A DNA stretch of 64,000 nt. Source: Chitinispirillum alkaliphilum (lineage in GTDB: Bacteria > Fibrobacterota > Chitinivibrionia > Chitinivibrionales > Chitinispirillaceae). A model generated the notes under the pieces. The model searched no databases. It was not told where the DNA came from and saw nothing but the letters and a program-made list of their open reading frames with translations. This document shows, in pieces, positions 17,362 through 26,663 of this stretch. The stretch spans positions 62,001 through 126,000 of the forward strand of contig LDWW01000007.1 of the NCBI GenBank assembly GCA_001045525.1. Direction: 5' to 3'. Made by a program: the position numbers and the translations under genes. Each line of letters begins with the position of its first letter. Positions within the stretch are counted from its first letter, which is position 1.

Positions 17362-17546
17362 TTCAACCTCTGAAATCAACAAGTTATCAACATATCAAAG
17401 CATACCATTTTCCTCAGCTCAATACCATTTAAATATATGCTTTACAGCAATTCTGATGATACCAGGGACCCGGTGGGACACACTAAGTATTAAGAATGTT
17501 CCTATAAAATACTTCTATGCAGCAAAAAAATCATTTATCGGAAAAA

Positions 17547-17574
17547 TTGAACCCATAAAGAGCTCTCCTATAAT
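17547..17574 (+). promoter_or_regulatory. candidate sigma-70 promoter for ispG
   Basis: TTGAAC at 17547-17552 and TATAAT at 17569-17574, separated by 16 bases, about 110 bases upstream of the ispG start. The leader between holds AGGAGG at 17589-17594, far from the start codon. The remaining 17362-17683 spacer is AT-rich and shows no gene; one DnaA-box-like TTATCAACA at 17384 is probably chance. Confidence 0.5.
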
Positions 17575-17683
17575 GTCGTATTTCAATTAGGAGGATGCCC
17601 ATTTAATATTTTTATTCCGGATACGCTTTTATACAAAACCAAAATTTTTATAATCTAACTTTTAAACATTCTGGATATTCTCA

Positions 17684-18745
17684 ATGATTAACCGTAAAAA
17701 AACCAAACCAATAACGGTCAGAAACGTTACCATCGGTGGATTGAATCCTGTTGTAATACAATCGATGACAAATACCCGCGCTCATGATTTTCAGGCCTGT
17801 GTTGATCAGATTAAGAGATTACAGGAAGCCGGATGTAGTGTGGTCAGGCTTGCAGTTCCAGATATGGAAGCTGTTGAGGTGTTTAAAAGAATAAGAAAAG
17901 CGATTGATTTTCCACTTGTGGCCGATATTCATTTCGATCATCGCCTCGCAATCGAAGCGATAAAGGCGGGGGCAGACAAAATAAGAATAAATCCGGGAAA
18001 TATCGGATCAAAGGAGCGTGTTCTTCAGGTAATCAAAGAGGCAAAAAGTGCACATATTCCCATACGCATTGGTGTAAATTCAGGATCCCTCCAAAAGTCC
18101 CTGCTCAATAAATACGGCAAGGTCACCCCGGAAGCTCTTGTGGAAAGTGCTCTTGGATATATCGCATTCTTCGAGGAAAACGATTTCAGCAATATCATTG
18201 TTTCTATCAAAGCAAGTGATGTTGTTACAGCTGTACAGGCCTGTACCCTGCTGGCACAAAAATCAGATGTTGCCCAACATATAGGAATCACCGAGTCAGG
18301 GACAATTCGAAGCGGGACAATTCGCTCCAGTGTTGGTATAGGTCACCTTCTTGCCATGGGGATCGGAGATACCATCCGGGTTTCATTATCGGGAGATCCT
18401 GTTGAGGAGATTTATGTGGCAAAAGAGATCCTCAAATCCCTCGATCTTCACAAGGGATCGGTCGTAATAGCATGTCCCACCTGCGGGCGCACCAATATTG
18501 ACGTTTCGGATCTGGCTTCAAAAGTTGAGACTCTTGTTTACAAATTAAACTCACCTGTTAAGATAGCCGTAATGGGATGCGTTGTCAACGGCCCCGGTGA
18601 AGCCAGGGATGCTGATATCGGAATCGCCGGGGGTAGGGGAGAAGGTCTTATCTTTTCAAAAGGTCAACCAATAAAAAAAGTCCCTGAAGATCAGCTTTTA
18701 CCCGCTCTTGAGGAGCAGATAAAAATCTGGATAGAAAACAACTGA
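17684..18745 (+). CDS. ispG: 4-hydroxy-3-methylbut-2-en-1-yl diphosphate synthase
   Basis: An iron-sulfur enzyme of the MEP pathway for isoprenoids, converting MEcPP to HMBPP. Its 353 residues form a TIM barrel opening with IQSMTNT and VVRLAVPD and holding VADIHFDHRLA and KIRINPGNIG. The [4Fe-4S] ligands C264, C267, C299 and E306 sit in CPTCGRT and MGCVVNGPGEARDADIG. The length matches the short bacterial type. It converges with the amidohydrolase gene across four bases. Only a weak ribosome site precedes the ATG. Confidence 0.96.
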   Translation: MINRKKTKPITVRNVTIGGLNPVVIQSMTNTRAHDFQACVDQIKRLQEAGCSVVRLAVPDMEAVEVFKRIRKAIDFPLVADIHFDHRLAIEAIKAGADKIRINPGNIGSKERVLQVIKEAKSAHIPIRIGVNSGSLQKSLLNKYGKVTPEALVESALGYIAFFEENDFSNIIVSIKASDVVTAVQACTLLAQKSDVAQHIGITESGTIRSGTIRSSVGIGHLLAMGIGDTIRVSLSGDPVEEIYVAKEILKSLDLHKGSVVIACPTCGRTNIDVSDLASKVETLVYKLNSPVKIAVMGCVVNGPGEARDADIGIAGGRGEGLIFSKGQPIKKVPEDQLLPALEEQIKIWIENN

Positions 18746-18749
18746 TTGT

Positions 18750-19937
18750 TTATGCTAAATTGGTGATGGCAAATACCACATGAGCTGCAACACCACTTTT
18801 TATTGCCGATTCATCCGGAAGAAACCGTGAACTGTGAATTCCGGCGACATTTTTCTTGTTTCCGGAACCAACTCCCAGATGCACATACAAACCTGGAACA
18901 AGTTGTTGATATCTTGAGAAATCCTCTGCGTACATGCTGGGATACTCTAACTTTTTTATCTCGCGGTTGCCAAAATACCCGATAAACGCTTCCTGCGTTT
19001 TTCTGGCCAGCTCTTCATCATTGAAACAGGGTGGATATGATTTTTCGAATCTTATATCTACCCCGGCTCTGAAAGACTGCGCTGTTTTCTTTAGTTTTTC
19101 TTTTATGCGGGAAACAATGAATTTTTCCAGCTTGTCTGAGTGGTAACGAATAGTCCCCTGAAATTCAGCTGTATCGGGAATTATATTCCGTCTCACCCCA
19201 GAATGTAAACTTCCCACCGTTATAACTGCAGGCTGTACAACAGGGCATTCTCTGCTCACTATAGTCTGCAGCGACATAATCATTGAGGAAGCACAAACAA
19301 TGGGGTCCACACTATTCTCCGGTGATGCCCCATGGCCTCCCCTTCCTTTCACGACAACATCAAACAGTGTTACTCCTGCAAAATCGTACCCCTTTTTTAT
19401 ACCTATGATACCGGTTCGGAATGAAGGGTTCACATGGAGTCCAAACACTGCATCTGCATCTGCGGGGAAGACTTTCTTTTTTATGAGATTAAAAGCCCCG
19501 CCGGGTTCTTCCTCCTCTGAGGGTTGGAAAATACAAACCACTGTTCCGCTCCAGTACCTGCGAAGATTCCACAATACAGAAATTGCGCCTGTGAGGATTG
19601 CTGTATGCATATCATGACCACATGCATGCATTACACCCTCATTTTGGGATTTGAAATCTATGTCGTTCTCCTCTGTAATCGGAAGCGCGTCCATGTCCGC
19701 ACGCAGTACGATTTTTTTCCCTTTTCCATTCTTTAGTTCCACAGATACCGCGGTTTTGTCAAGATGATATTTGGGATCGAACCCCCTGTTTTTCAGAGTC
19801 GTGTATACAAGCGCAGCAGTGTCAGTTTCTTTTCCTGAAAGCTCGGGGTTTTTATGGATTTTTCTCCGTATATCTCTTGTATCTGGAAACCCTTTTTCTA
19901 TTTCTGAGTCTATTGTTTTTCTAATAACGGATTCCAT
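18750..19937 (-). CDS. M20 family amidohydrolase
   Basis: A 395-residue metallohydrolase of the M20D group (hippurate hydrolase / N-acyl amino acid amidohydrolase / IAA-amino acid hydrolase-like). The metal site is visible in HACGHDMHTAILTGA (Cys and His ligands) and PSEEEEPGGA with the catalytic glutamate; a dimerisation domain follows GRGGHGASPE. The substrate cannot be told from sequence: N-acyl amino acids or peptidoglycan-derived N-acetyl-diaminopimelate are both possible. AAAAGGA precedes the ATG. It probably forms its own unit, as the next leftward gene upstream, DUF58, ends 56 bases before it. Confidence 0.88.
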   Translation of the reverse strand: MESVIRKTIDSEIEKGFPDTRDIRRKIHKNPELSGKETDTAALVYTTLKNRGFDPKYHLDKTAVSVELKNGKGKKIVLRADMDALPITEENDIDFKSQNEGVMHACGHDMHTAILTGAISVLWNLRRYWSGTVVCIFQPSEEEEPGGAFNLIKKKVFPADADAVFGLHVNPSFRTGIIGIKKGYDFAGVTLFDVVVKGRGGHGASPENSVDPIVCASSMIMSLQTIVSRECPVVQPAVITVGSLHSGVRRNIIPDTAEFQGTIRYHSDKLEKFIVSRIKEKLKKTAQSFRAGVDIRFEKSYPPCFNDEELARKTQEAFIGYFGNREIKKLEYPSMYAEDFSRYQQLVPGLYVHLGVGSGNKKNVAGIHSSRFLPDESAIKSGVAAHVVFAITNLA

Positions 19938-19993
19938 TTTTTTTTCCTTTTAGGAGAATACACATCTTTAGTTTTCCCGGTAAGCCATATCTC

Positions 19994-20872
19994 TCATCTG
20001 TAAGATTTTTCTCTTTTTCTGAAAAAAGATATGATCGGCTCTACGTAGTCAGATTCTGTCGAAACTGGAATTTCATCCACACCCGTCGAACGCAGAAGTG
20101 AGGACAGTTTCTCTCTTCTTTGTTTGTTTTCCTTTTCGAATGTATCCCTTACGGATTTATCATTTGTATCGAGTAAAATTATCTCTCCGGTTTCCGCATC
20201 TTCGAGTTCAATCAATCCCACTGCCGGCAGTACCTCTTCACGCGGATCTTTAATATTTACAGCTATCAGGTCGTGACGAGTTGCCGCAACCCTGAGAGAT
20301 TTTTCAAAGGATGGAGAAATAAAGTCTGAAACAAGAAATATAACTGCCTTTCTTTTCTGGACCCGGTTGAGAAAAGTGATCGCTTCGCCAACATCAGTCC
20401 CCTTTTCCCTGGGTTTATAATAAAGCAGTTCTCTTATTACCCTAAGTACATGGTTTTTCCCCTTTTTGGGAGGAATATACCGCTCTACCTGAGATGAGAA
20501 AATAATTAGCCCCACTCTGTCGCTGTTTTTTATGGCAGAAAAGGCGAGCATAGCACAGAGCTCCACAGCCATTTCACCTTTGAACTTATCTCCGGAGCCA
20601 AAATTTCCTGAAGCAGATGCATCGACCAGCAACATAACAGTCAGTTCCCGTTCCTCGATATGTTTCTTTACATAGGGCTCACTGTAGCGGGCAGTTACAT
20701 TCCAGTCAATATTTCGGATATCATCTCCCTCGATGTAGGAGCGTACCTCAGAGAACTCCATCCCCCTGCCCTTGAATGCACTGTGATATCCCCCGGAAAG
20801 AATAGAATCCACCACACTTTTTGTCCTTATCTCTATTCTGCGGATTTTTCTGATAATTTCTTTAGGTATCAT
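19994..20872 (-). CDS. DUF58 protein with VWA-like fold
   Basis: A cytoplasmic protein of about 292 residues. The DUF58 hallmark GRGMEFSEVRSYIEGDDIRNIDW lies near residues 35-60, followed by a von Willebrand A-type metal motif LLVDASASG. DUF58 proteins usually accompany MoxR ATPases, thought to act together as chaperones assembling metal- or envelope-linked complexes; the exact client is unknown. The start is the ATG after GAGGGAAAAA, giving an 11-base overlap with the end of the TPR gene. It closes the moxR-TPR-DUF58 operon. A full BatA/BatB set is not present. Confidence 0.88.
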   Translation of the reverse strand: MIPKEIIRKIRRIEIRTKSVVDSILSGGYHSAFKGRGMEFSEVRSYIEGDDIRNIDWNVTARYSEPYVKKHIEERELTVMLLVDASASGNFGSGDKFKGEMAVELCAMLAFSAIKNSDRVGLIIFSSQVERYIPPKKGKNHVLRVIRELLYYKPREKGTDVGEAITFLNRVQKRKAVIFLVSDFISPSFEKSLRVAATRHDLIAVNIKDPREEVLPAVGLIELEDAETGEIILLDTNDKSVRDTFEKENKQRREKLSSLLRSTGVDEIPVSTESDYVEPIISFFRKREKSYR

Positions 20873-21818
20873 TTTTTCCCTCATACAGGTCAGAAATCAT
20901 ATGCTGAAGAACCTTCAGATGATCTTTTTTCTCCTTCAATGAGAGGCGGAGAAAAATCATAAATATTATGTTCAAAAATCCAACCACTCCGATAGCAATA
21001 ATGTAGTAAATATAGCGCATAGCTTGTTGTTCCAATTTCTCTTTATTCTCCAGATCCCTTAAGTATACACTGTATCTTTCTTTCAGTTTTTCCACGGTAA
21101 TTTTGTCCGGGTTTCCGGTTTCGGGGAGGTGTTCCTCATTCTGGAATTGTATCAGAATTTCCTCTAACCTCTGACCACTGTATCCCAGTGAACTAAGTAT
21201 GTTTAGCAATTCAGCTCTCATAAAACGAATCTGTTCCCTTGCGATTTTCAGAAAATTCTCTTCACTGAGGAAAGAAACTCCGTAGGGATACTGTTCGGCC
21301 AACTGGCGGTATTTACGAGTTGCCAAATAATATTCGTTGTTGGACTGGAAATGGAAAGCTATCTCAAAAAGCGCATCATCCGCTACATCACTTTCGGAAT
21401 ATCTTTCCAGAATAGTTCTCATTATTTTAAGCTTCTCCTCTGTCTGCCCAACCTGTCTGTAGCATTTACCCATCCACAGCAGGTAATGGGGCTGGGGATC
21501 CAGAGTGTTTGCATGTGAGAACTTTTCCAGCGCAGTATGATAATCCCCCGACATGAAAAATTTCAGACCGGTATTAAAATATGCCTCCGGAGGCTCTTTC
21601 TCTCTTCCCTGTATTAATTGTCGTTCCCTCTCCTTAGGTTTTTCAAGGGATGGCGGAGGCAACCTTTTTTTCTGCTGCACAGAAGCGGTATTTCGCGGAT
21701 CGTTTCTATCCACTTCAATGATTCCCCCCCTCTGTTTATCTATCAGCATAATCGTTTCAGTGGCATGGATTTGAAACACCAAAAGCAGAATTGAAGAAAA
21801 AATAATCATCTTTATCAT
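20862..21818 (-). CDS. exported TPR protein with C-terminal membrane anchor
   Basis: A 318-residue protein with a signal peptide (about residues 1-20), a charged linker rich in Pro, Lys and Glu, then tetratricopeptide repeats around 75-180 (AYFNTGLKFFMSGDYHTALEKFSHAN, ALFEIAFHFQSNNEYYLATRKYRQLAEQY). A helical region and one transmembrane helix near 275-297 (YYIIAIGVVGFLNIIFMIFL) follow, with a short cytoplasmic tail. It sits between moxR and a DUF58 gene, a position often held by Bat-type envelope proteins in Bacteroidota and spirochaetes. It probably displays the repeats in the periplasm and connects the ATPase module to the envelope (inference). Confidence 0.75.
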   Translation of the reverse strand: MIKMIIFSSILLLVFQIHATETIMLIDKQRGGIIEVDRNDPRNTASVQQKKRLPPPSLEKPKERERQLIQGREKEPPEAYFNTGLKFFMSGDYHTALEKFSHANTLDPQPHYLLWMGKCYRQVGQTEEKLKIMRTILERYSESDVADDALFEIAFHFQSNNEYYLATRKYRQLAEQYPYGVSFLSEENFLKIAREQIRFMRAELLNILSSLGYSGQRLEEILIQFQNEEHLPETGNPDKITVEKLKERYSVYLRDLENKEKLEQQAMRYIYYIIAIGVVGFLNIIFMIFLRLSLKEKKDHLKVLQHMISDLYEGKNDT

Positions 21819-21840
21819 TGCGGTCTCGCAGTGGAAAGTA

Positions 21841-22830
21841 TCAGGGGACCTCTATACTGTCAAAAACTTTTTGAACAATCTGTTCCGAAGTGATATTTTC
21901 CGCTTCAGCCTCGTAGGTGACTATTACTCTGTGACGCAGAACATCCATACCGATCGATTTTACATCTTCGGGAGTTACATACCCCCTCCCCCGGATGAAA
22001 GCATGAGCCCGGGCTGCACGGATTAAAAACAGTGTCGCCCTTGGAGATGCTCCAAATTCTATTAAATCCTTTATGTCAGCTAAGCCATTTGACTCGGGCT
22101 GACGTGTAGCAAACACTATATTGATTATATATTCTTCCACCCTGGGGTCAACATATATATCATTTACCAATTGACGTGCATCCATGATCTGTTTCACTGA
22201 TGCCACTTTTTTTACCTCTGGTATAACTCCACTGCCCATTTTTGAGAGAATCTGCTTTTCCTCTTCCTTCGTGGGATATGAAATTTTCAGTTTCAGCATA
22301 AACCTATCCACCTGAGCTTCAGGCAACATATAGGTCCCTTCCTGCTCTATGGGATTTTGAGTTGCCATAACAAGAAACGGCTCCTCCAGTGAATAGGTCT
22401 CTTCTCCGATTGTAACCTGCCGCTCCTGCATCGCTTCCAGAAGTGCACTTTGTACCTTAGCCGGCGCACGGTTTATCTCATCAGCCAGTATTATGTTTGA
22501 AAACAGAGGACCTTTTTTTGGCACGAACTCTCCGCTTTTTTGATTGTACACCAAAGTACCTATTATATCGGCTGGGAGAAGATCGGGGGTGAACTGGATC
22601 CTTTTAAATCCTGTATCTATTACGTTGGCCAAAGTTGAGATCGAGAGTGTTTTGGCCAATCCCGGTACTCCCTCAAGAAGAATATGACCGCGGGTCAAAA
22701 GTGCCACAAGTAATCTGTCCACCATCTTAGTCTGCCCGACTATCACTTTAGACATTTCTGTTTTCATAGTTGATACAAAACTGCTTTGCTCTTTAACTTT
22801 TTCGTTTAGCATGGAAATCTCTGCAGACAT
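21841..22830 (-). CDS. MoxR-family AAA+ ATPase
   Basis: A 329-residue AAA+ ATPase of the MoxR class. Walker A is GVPGLAKT (54-61), Walker B is ILADEINRAP, sensor 1 is MATQNPIEQEGTY, and the C-terminal lid contains GASPRATLFLIRAARAHAF. The ATG follows GGAGGAAAG. It heads the operon with the TPR and DUF58 genes, 22 bases ahead of the TPR gene. MoxR proteins act as chaperone-like ATPases on VWA-domain partners; DUF58 provides that fold here. Confidence 0.93.
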   Translation of the reverse strand: MSAEISMLNEKVKEQSSFVSTMKTEMSKVIVGQTKMVDRLLVALLTRGHILLEGVPGLAKTLSISTLANVIDTGFKRIQFTPDLLPADIIGTLVYNQKSGEFVPKKGPLFSNIILADEINRAPAKVQSALLEAMQERQVTIGEETYSLEEPFLVMATQNPIEQEGTYMLPEAQVDRFMLKLKISYPTKEEEKQILSKMGSGVIPEVKKVASVKQIMDARQLVNDIYVDPRVEEYIINIVFATRQPESNGLADIKDLIEFGASPRATLFLIRAARAHAFIRGRGYVTPEDVKSIGMDVLRHRVIVTYEAEAENITSEQIVQKVFDSIEVP

Positions 22831-22960
22831 TTAGACTTTCCTCCATAGATGGTTTTAAAGGTGTACTTTAAACTAAGTCGCACCGAGAGAAATGCATTAT
22901 ATTAACTTAACAGGGTTTTAAAAAATAGCATATTCCTCTAATTGGTTCAAAATTTGCACT

Positions 22961-23131
22961 ATGTTAAAAGTTCTTGAAGTTATTATAGTGGTTTTGGTGG
23001 TAAAGGGAGCTCTTTCTCTGTTTAGGAACAGTAAAAAGAAAAAATCCTTTCTCAAAAATACAACTACCAAAATTACCCGTTTCGATTGTCCCGAATCTGA
23101 TATCACAGATGGTGAATTCGAAGATGTTTAA
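22961..23131 (+). CDS. small membrane protein with acidic tail
   Basis: A 56-residue open frame. It has an N-terminal hydrophobic helix (residues 3-19, LKVLEVIIVVLVVKGAL), a basic stop-transfer cluster NSKKKKSF, and an acidic end FDCPESDITDGEFEDV. The layout of one helix, a lysine cluster and an acidic DxxDxEFEDV-like tail is that of a genuine small membrane protein; the domain is not recognised. No strong ribosome site is seen. It is divergent from moxR and about 90 bases ahead of manA, with which it may share a transcript. Confidence 0.55.
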   Translation: MLKVLEVIIVVLVVKGALSLFRNSKKKKSFLKNTTTKITRFDCPESDITDGEFEDV

Positions 23132-23224
23132 TTTAACTTTCTAAACAGTTCTCTCAAGTTTTCCACCCTTATCAGATCCCGGTACATATACTCTTATAAC
23201 CAGTTCACCCTAAACAATTATGAT

Positions 23225-24328
23225 ATGATGAAAAATAAAATATCTGAACCTCTCCTCTTTGAACCAGTTTTAAAAGAAAAAGTGTGGGGTGGAGATGCTT
23301 TAGGCAGAAAATTAAATAAACCTCTGCCACCGAAAAAAGCTATCGGTGAATCATGGGAAATTTGTGGTATAGACAATGAATGCTCTGTTATCAGGAGCGG
23401 CTCCTTTGCCGGAGCTTCCCTGAACAGTCTATACTCTCTGGATTCTAAATCACTTGTGGGCTCACTGTCAAACAACAGTTCTTTCCCACTGCTGGTAAAA
23501 TTTATAGATGCCAGAGATAATCTTTCTGTTCAGGTACACCCCGGTGATGTACAGTCACGCCAAAAAAACTGGAGTATAAGAGGGAAAACAGAGTGCTGGT
23601 ATGTGGTAGAAGCCCAAGAGAACACAAAAATTATCGCCGGTTTCAACCGAAACGTTTCAAAAGAAGAGGTTATCCAAGCAATAGAAAACCAATCTCTTCA
23701 TGAGTTGCTCAACTTTCTGCCCGTAAAAAACGGTGATGTTTTGTTTATACCTGCAGGTACTGTTCATGCCATTATGAATGGAACATTTGTTTATGAGGTG
23801 CAGGAAAGTTCAGACACTACCCTGAGACTTTACGATTGGGGCAGAACCGATTCTGAAGGAAAAAGCAGAAAACTGCACATAAAAGAAGCCCTGGATGTCA
23901 TTACCACAAAATATCAGCATAATCTGATTATCAACCCTGTTACTCTGGAAATCGAGGATGGAGTAAAGCATCTCTACAGAGCGGTTTGCAGATATTTTGC
24001 CCTTGAACAATTTGTCTTCTCAAAAGACACCTCCATTTCTCTTGAACCAAAGCAGTCTTTCAGAATAATCTCCTCAATTGAGCAGGATGCAGAATTAATT
24101 TACGATGATGGGAGTATTACAATTAAAAAGGGACAAACTGTGCTCCTGCCTGCAAGTCTCAAACATGTAAAACTTGAAGCACCCAAAAATGCTAACCTCT
24201 TACTTTCATCCGTTCCTGATATAAAAAAAGAAATTACAGATCCTCTAATAAACTATGGTATAAGTTCAGAATCTATTGCACTTTTGGGTGGAGACAAGGA
24301 CCATAATGATCTGCTTCAATACTTGTAA
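23225..24328 (+). CDS. manA: mannose-6-phosphate isomerase, class I
   Basis: A zinc enzyme interconverting mannose-6-phosphate and fructose-6-phosphate, supplying GDP-mannose for glycans. Its 367 residues form two cupin-like halves. Metal-binding elements are SVQVHPGD, TECWYVVEA and PAGTVHAI, and the N terminus LLFEPVLKEKVWGGDALG is characteristic. The length suits the compact bacterial type. Two adjacent ATG codons make the exact start ambiguous by one residue. Confidence 0.9.
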   Translation: MMKNKISEPLLFEPVLKEKVWGGDALGRKLNKPLPPKKAIGESWEICGIDNECSVIRSGSFAGASLNSLYSLDSKSLVGSLSNNSSFPLLVKFIDARDNLSVQVHPGDVQSRQKNWSIRGKTECWYVVEAQENTKIIAGFNRNVSKEEVIQAIENQSLHELLNFLPVKNGDVLFIPAGTVHAIMNGTFVYEVQESSDTTLRLYDWGRTDSEGKSRKLHIKEALDVITTKYQHNLIINPVTLEIEDGVKHLYRAVCRYFALEQFVFSKDTSISLEPKQSFRIISSIEQDAELIYDDGSITIKKGQTVLLPASLKHVKLEAPKNANLLLSSVPDIKKEITDPLINYGISSESIALLGGDKDHNDLLQYL

Positions 24329-24645
24329 AAAAACCTAACAAGAAAAATTCGCATTTATCCCTTTTCACACTGCTACCCAGATCCCAGATACTATTCGTGT
24401 GGATAATACATTGATAACTCTGTTTTAACCCAAATATCTGTTATCCCCTTTTGTTCATCACATACCAAACTTTGAATTGTATTATTCTCTGAAAAAACGT
24501 ATTTTGTTTTTATCTTCAGAGATTCATCGACTCTTTAATCCACCTTGATAAAAATCCGTACTACATTCTGATTAACAATATTTTTCAGTTTATAAATATG
24601 TCGGTGAAGAGACGGTATGGTGTGTATTTTGTTTGAGGAGCTTAT
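24329..24645. other. AT-rich spacer between manA and the radical SAM gene
   Basis: About 317 bases with no plausible gene. One perfect reverse-strand DnaA-box 9-mer (TGTGGATAA) is at 24398-24406. GAGGAG lies directly ahead of the downstream start codon. No terminator hairpin was recognised behind manA. Confidence 0.4.
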
Positions 24646-26466
24646 ATGATTTCTACATCGTCCCTGATCAGCGCTTCTAAAGAAGAACTGATCGATGCAT
24701 TATGGCGCAGCGATTCAAAAATATTCGATCTTTTGAGTCAGGCTGACACTCTTGAAAAAGCAAGATCTTCGCTTTTTAGCTATTTATGCAACCTTGAGCA
24801 ACGCTATTTCCACAGCTCATCACCAAAAAACAGAATAGCCCGCCATATCATCGAAAGGAACAATGCAAAGGAGTGCATCAGAGTTTTCAAAAATATCATT
24901 TTCACTGAAAATGAACACATCACCTCCTTTTCTGCATTAAATGCTCTATTTCTGTTGGCCAAAAATGATAAAGAAACCATTGGCCTCATTAAAAAAGGAT
25001 TCCTCTGTGAATTTATTTTTCTTTTCAGAGGAATAAATGCAAAATCTCAGATTCTTTCCTCCTCTTCAGAACTTAAAGTAACAGTTATCGAGAACAAAGA
25101 TGCACTTTCCCGATCTAATATTCTTGACCAGTATTCATCGCTGATGAATGAAAAACTCAAATCCTATAAGACCGGTACTGATAAAAACATTCTAAAAGCT
25201 TCCCTCGTACTGAAAAAGAAGATTCTTAACCATTTTAACGCAACTGAAGAAGACTGGAATAACTACACATGGCATATTTCAAACATTATCCGTGATTATG
25301 AAACAATTCAAAACCTTGTCTCTCTCAATGATAAGGAAATGTCCGGTTTGAAATATGCACAAGAAAACAATATTCCCATACACATAACTCCCTACTATCT
25401 GAGTTTGTTTTCTGAAACAAAACGTCAAAATTATGACAGAACATTACGCGCTCAGGTTATACCCTCTTCAACCTACTGCAAAAAAGTAATAGAAAATCTG
25501 TCTTTAGGTCTTGATCATGATTTCATGGGAGAAAAGTCCACAAGCCCTATTCAGCATATCACACGAAGGTACGCAAAGATAGTTATTCTGAAACCTTTTG
25601 ATTCCTGCCCTCAGATCTGTGTTTATTGCCAAAGGAACTGGGAAATTACTGAGATCGAAAATGCTAATTTTACAAAAGCAAGTGTTGATAATGCTATTGA
25701 TTGGATTAAAAATAACAAATATATCTCTGAAGTGCTGGTCACAGGGGGAGATCCTCTTACACTCACTAATGAGGATCTCGATGATATATTGGGCAAGATT
25801 GCTCAAATTAAACATGTTAAAAGAATAAGAATAGGAACCAGAATGCTGGTTACTATACCTATGAGATTCACACCGGAATTTATATCAGTTTTAAAAAAGT
25901 ATCACGAATGGGGAAAACGTGAAATTTCCATCATGACTCATGTTGAAGACGCCCTGGAAATTACTGCAGATACTCTGGCAGCAATAAAACTTATTAAAAA
26001 TGCAGGTATGAACATTTATAATCAGCAAGTCTATACCTACTATAACAGCCGCCGGTATGAATCTTGTTTTCTCAGAAAAGAACTTAAAATCTCCGGTATC
26101 GATCCCTACTACCTGTTTAATACAAAGGGAAAAGAGGAAACTGTAGATTTCAGAGTTCCGATTGCACGCATTGAACAGGAGAAAAAAGAGGAAGCAAGAC
26201 TTCTTCCCGGGTTGGAGAGAACCGATGAGTCTGTGTTCAATGTACCAAAGCTTGGAAAATCTCACCTTAGAGCAATGCAGGATCATGAACCAATTATGAT
26301 ACTTCCCGATGGGAAAAGAATATACCGATTCTACCCCTGGGAGTCGAAACTTATCCTTGCTGATGATTATCTCTACACTGATGTCTCGATTTTTGAATAC
26401 TTAGAAAAATTAAAGTGTGATGGAGAAAATGTGGATGAGTATCAATCAATATGGTACTATTTCTGA
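24646..26466 (+). CDS. KamA-family radical SAM protein with N-terminal extension
   Basis: A 606-residue protein whose residues from about 205 onward match lysine 2,3-aminomutase-like enzymes: an entry segment WNNYTWHISNIIRD, then the radical SAM cluster cysteines C321, C325 and C328 in CPQICVYCQRNW, then VTGGDPLTL. A lysine in FNVPKLGKSH stands where PLP is bound in true aminomutases (PGGGGK), but the glycine-rich motif is altered. The first 200 residues are an extra helical region not found in canonical KamA. The substrate is unknown, and lysine aminomutase activity should not be assumed. GAGGAG sets the ATG. A strong terminator follows. Confidence 0.82.
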   Translation: MISTSSLISASKEELIDALWRSDSKIFDLLSQADTLEKARSSLFSYLCNLEQRYFHSSSPKNRIARHIIERNNAKECIRVFKNIIFTENEHITSFSALNALFLLAKNDKETIGLIKKGFLCEFIFLFRGINAKSQILSSSSELKVTVIENKDALSRSNILDQYSSLMNEKLKSYKTGTDKNILKASLVLKKKILNHFNATEEDWNNYTWHISNIIRDYETIQNLVSLNDKEMSGLKYAQENNIPIHITPYYLSLFSETKRQNYDRTLRAQVIPSSTYCKKVIENLSLGLDHDFMGEKSTSPIQHITRRYAKIVILKPFDSCPQICVYCQRNWEITEIENANFTKASVDNAIDWIKNNKYISEVLVTGGDPLTLTNEDLDDILGKIAQIKHVKRIRIGTRMLVTIPMRFTPEFISVLKKYHEWGKREISIMTHVEDALEITADTLAAIKLIKNAGMNIYNQQVYTYYNSRRYESCFLRKELKISGIDPYYLFNTKGKEETVDFRVPIARIEQEKKEEARLLPGLERTDESVFNVPKLGKSHLRAMQDHEPIMILPDGKRIYRFYPWESKLILADDYLYTDVSIFEYLEKLKCDGENVDEYQSIWYYF

Positions 26467-26473
26467 TATCCCC

Positions 26474-26501
26474 ATCCCCGCCCGAAGGCGGGGATTTTTT
26501 T
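26474..26501 (+). terminator. rho-independent terminator of the KamA-like gene
   Basis: Perfect nine-base arms ATCCCCGCC and GGCGGGGAT around a CGAA loop (26474-26495), followed by a run of T, a few bases past the stop codon. Confidence 0.95.
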
Positions 26502-26602
26502 ATCTCTAATTATCTTTTTTAACTGCTTACCTTATTTTATAAGCATTACAGTTTTCACTATTCAGATAAACAGGGTTTTTGGTAGGGCTGTTTTCTTCAT
26601 AC

Positions 26603-26640
26603 ACTAAAAAGGGGAGGTCTAAGAATTAGACCTCCCCTTT
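26603..26640 (-). terminator. rho-independent terminator of glgP
   Basis: Fifteen-base perfect arms (26608-26622 and 26626-26640) with a three-base loop. On the minus strand the hairpin is followed by TTTTTAG, just past the glgP stop. On the plus strand it is followed by GTTTTTTA, so it may work in both directions. Confidence 0.93.
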
Positions 26641-26663
26641 GTTTTTTATACAGAGTATTATTT

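Noticed and set aside
17384-17392. TTATCAACA as a functional DnaA box ahead of the cyclase fusion gene
   Set aside because: A single non-consensus 9-mer far from the clusters; chance occurrence is likely in AT-rich DNA.
17589-17606. Leader peptide start after AGGAGG (ATG CCC ATT TAA) ahead of ispG
   Set aside because: The ATG touches the AGGAGG, leaving no spacing, and the frame is only three codons long.
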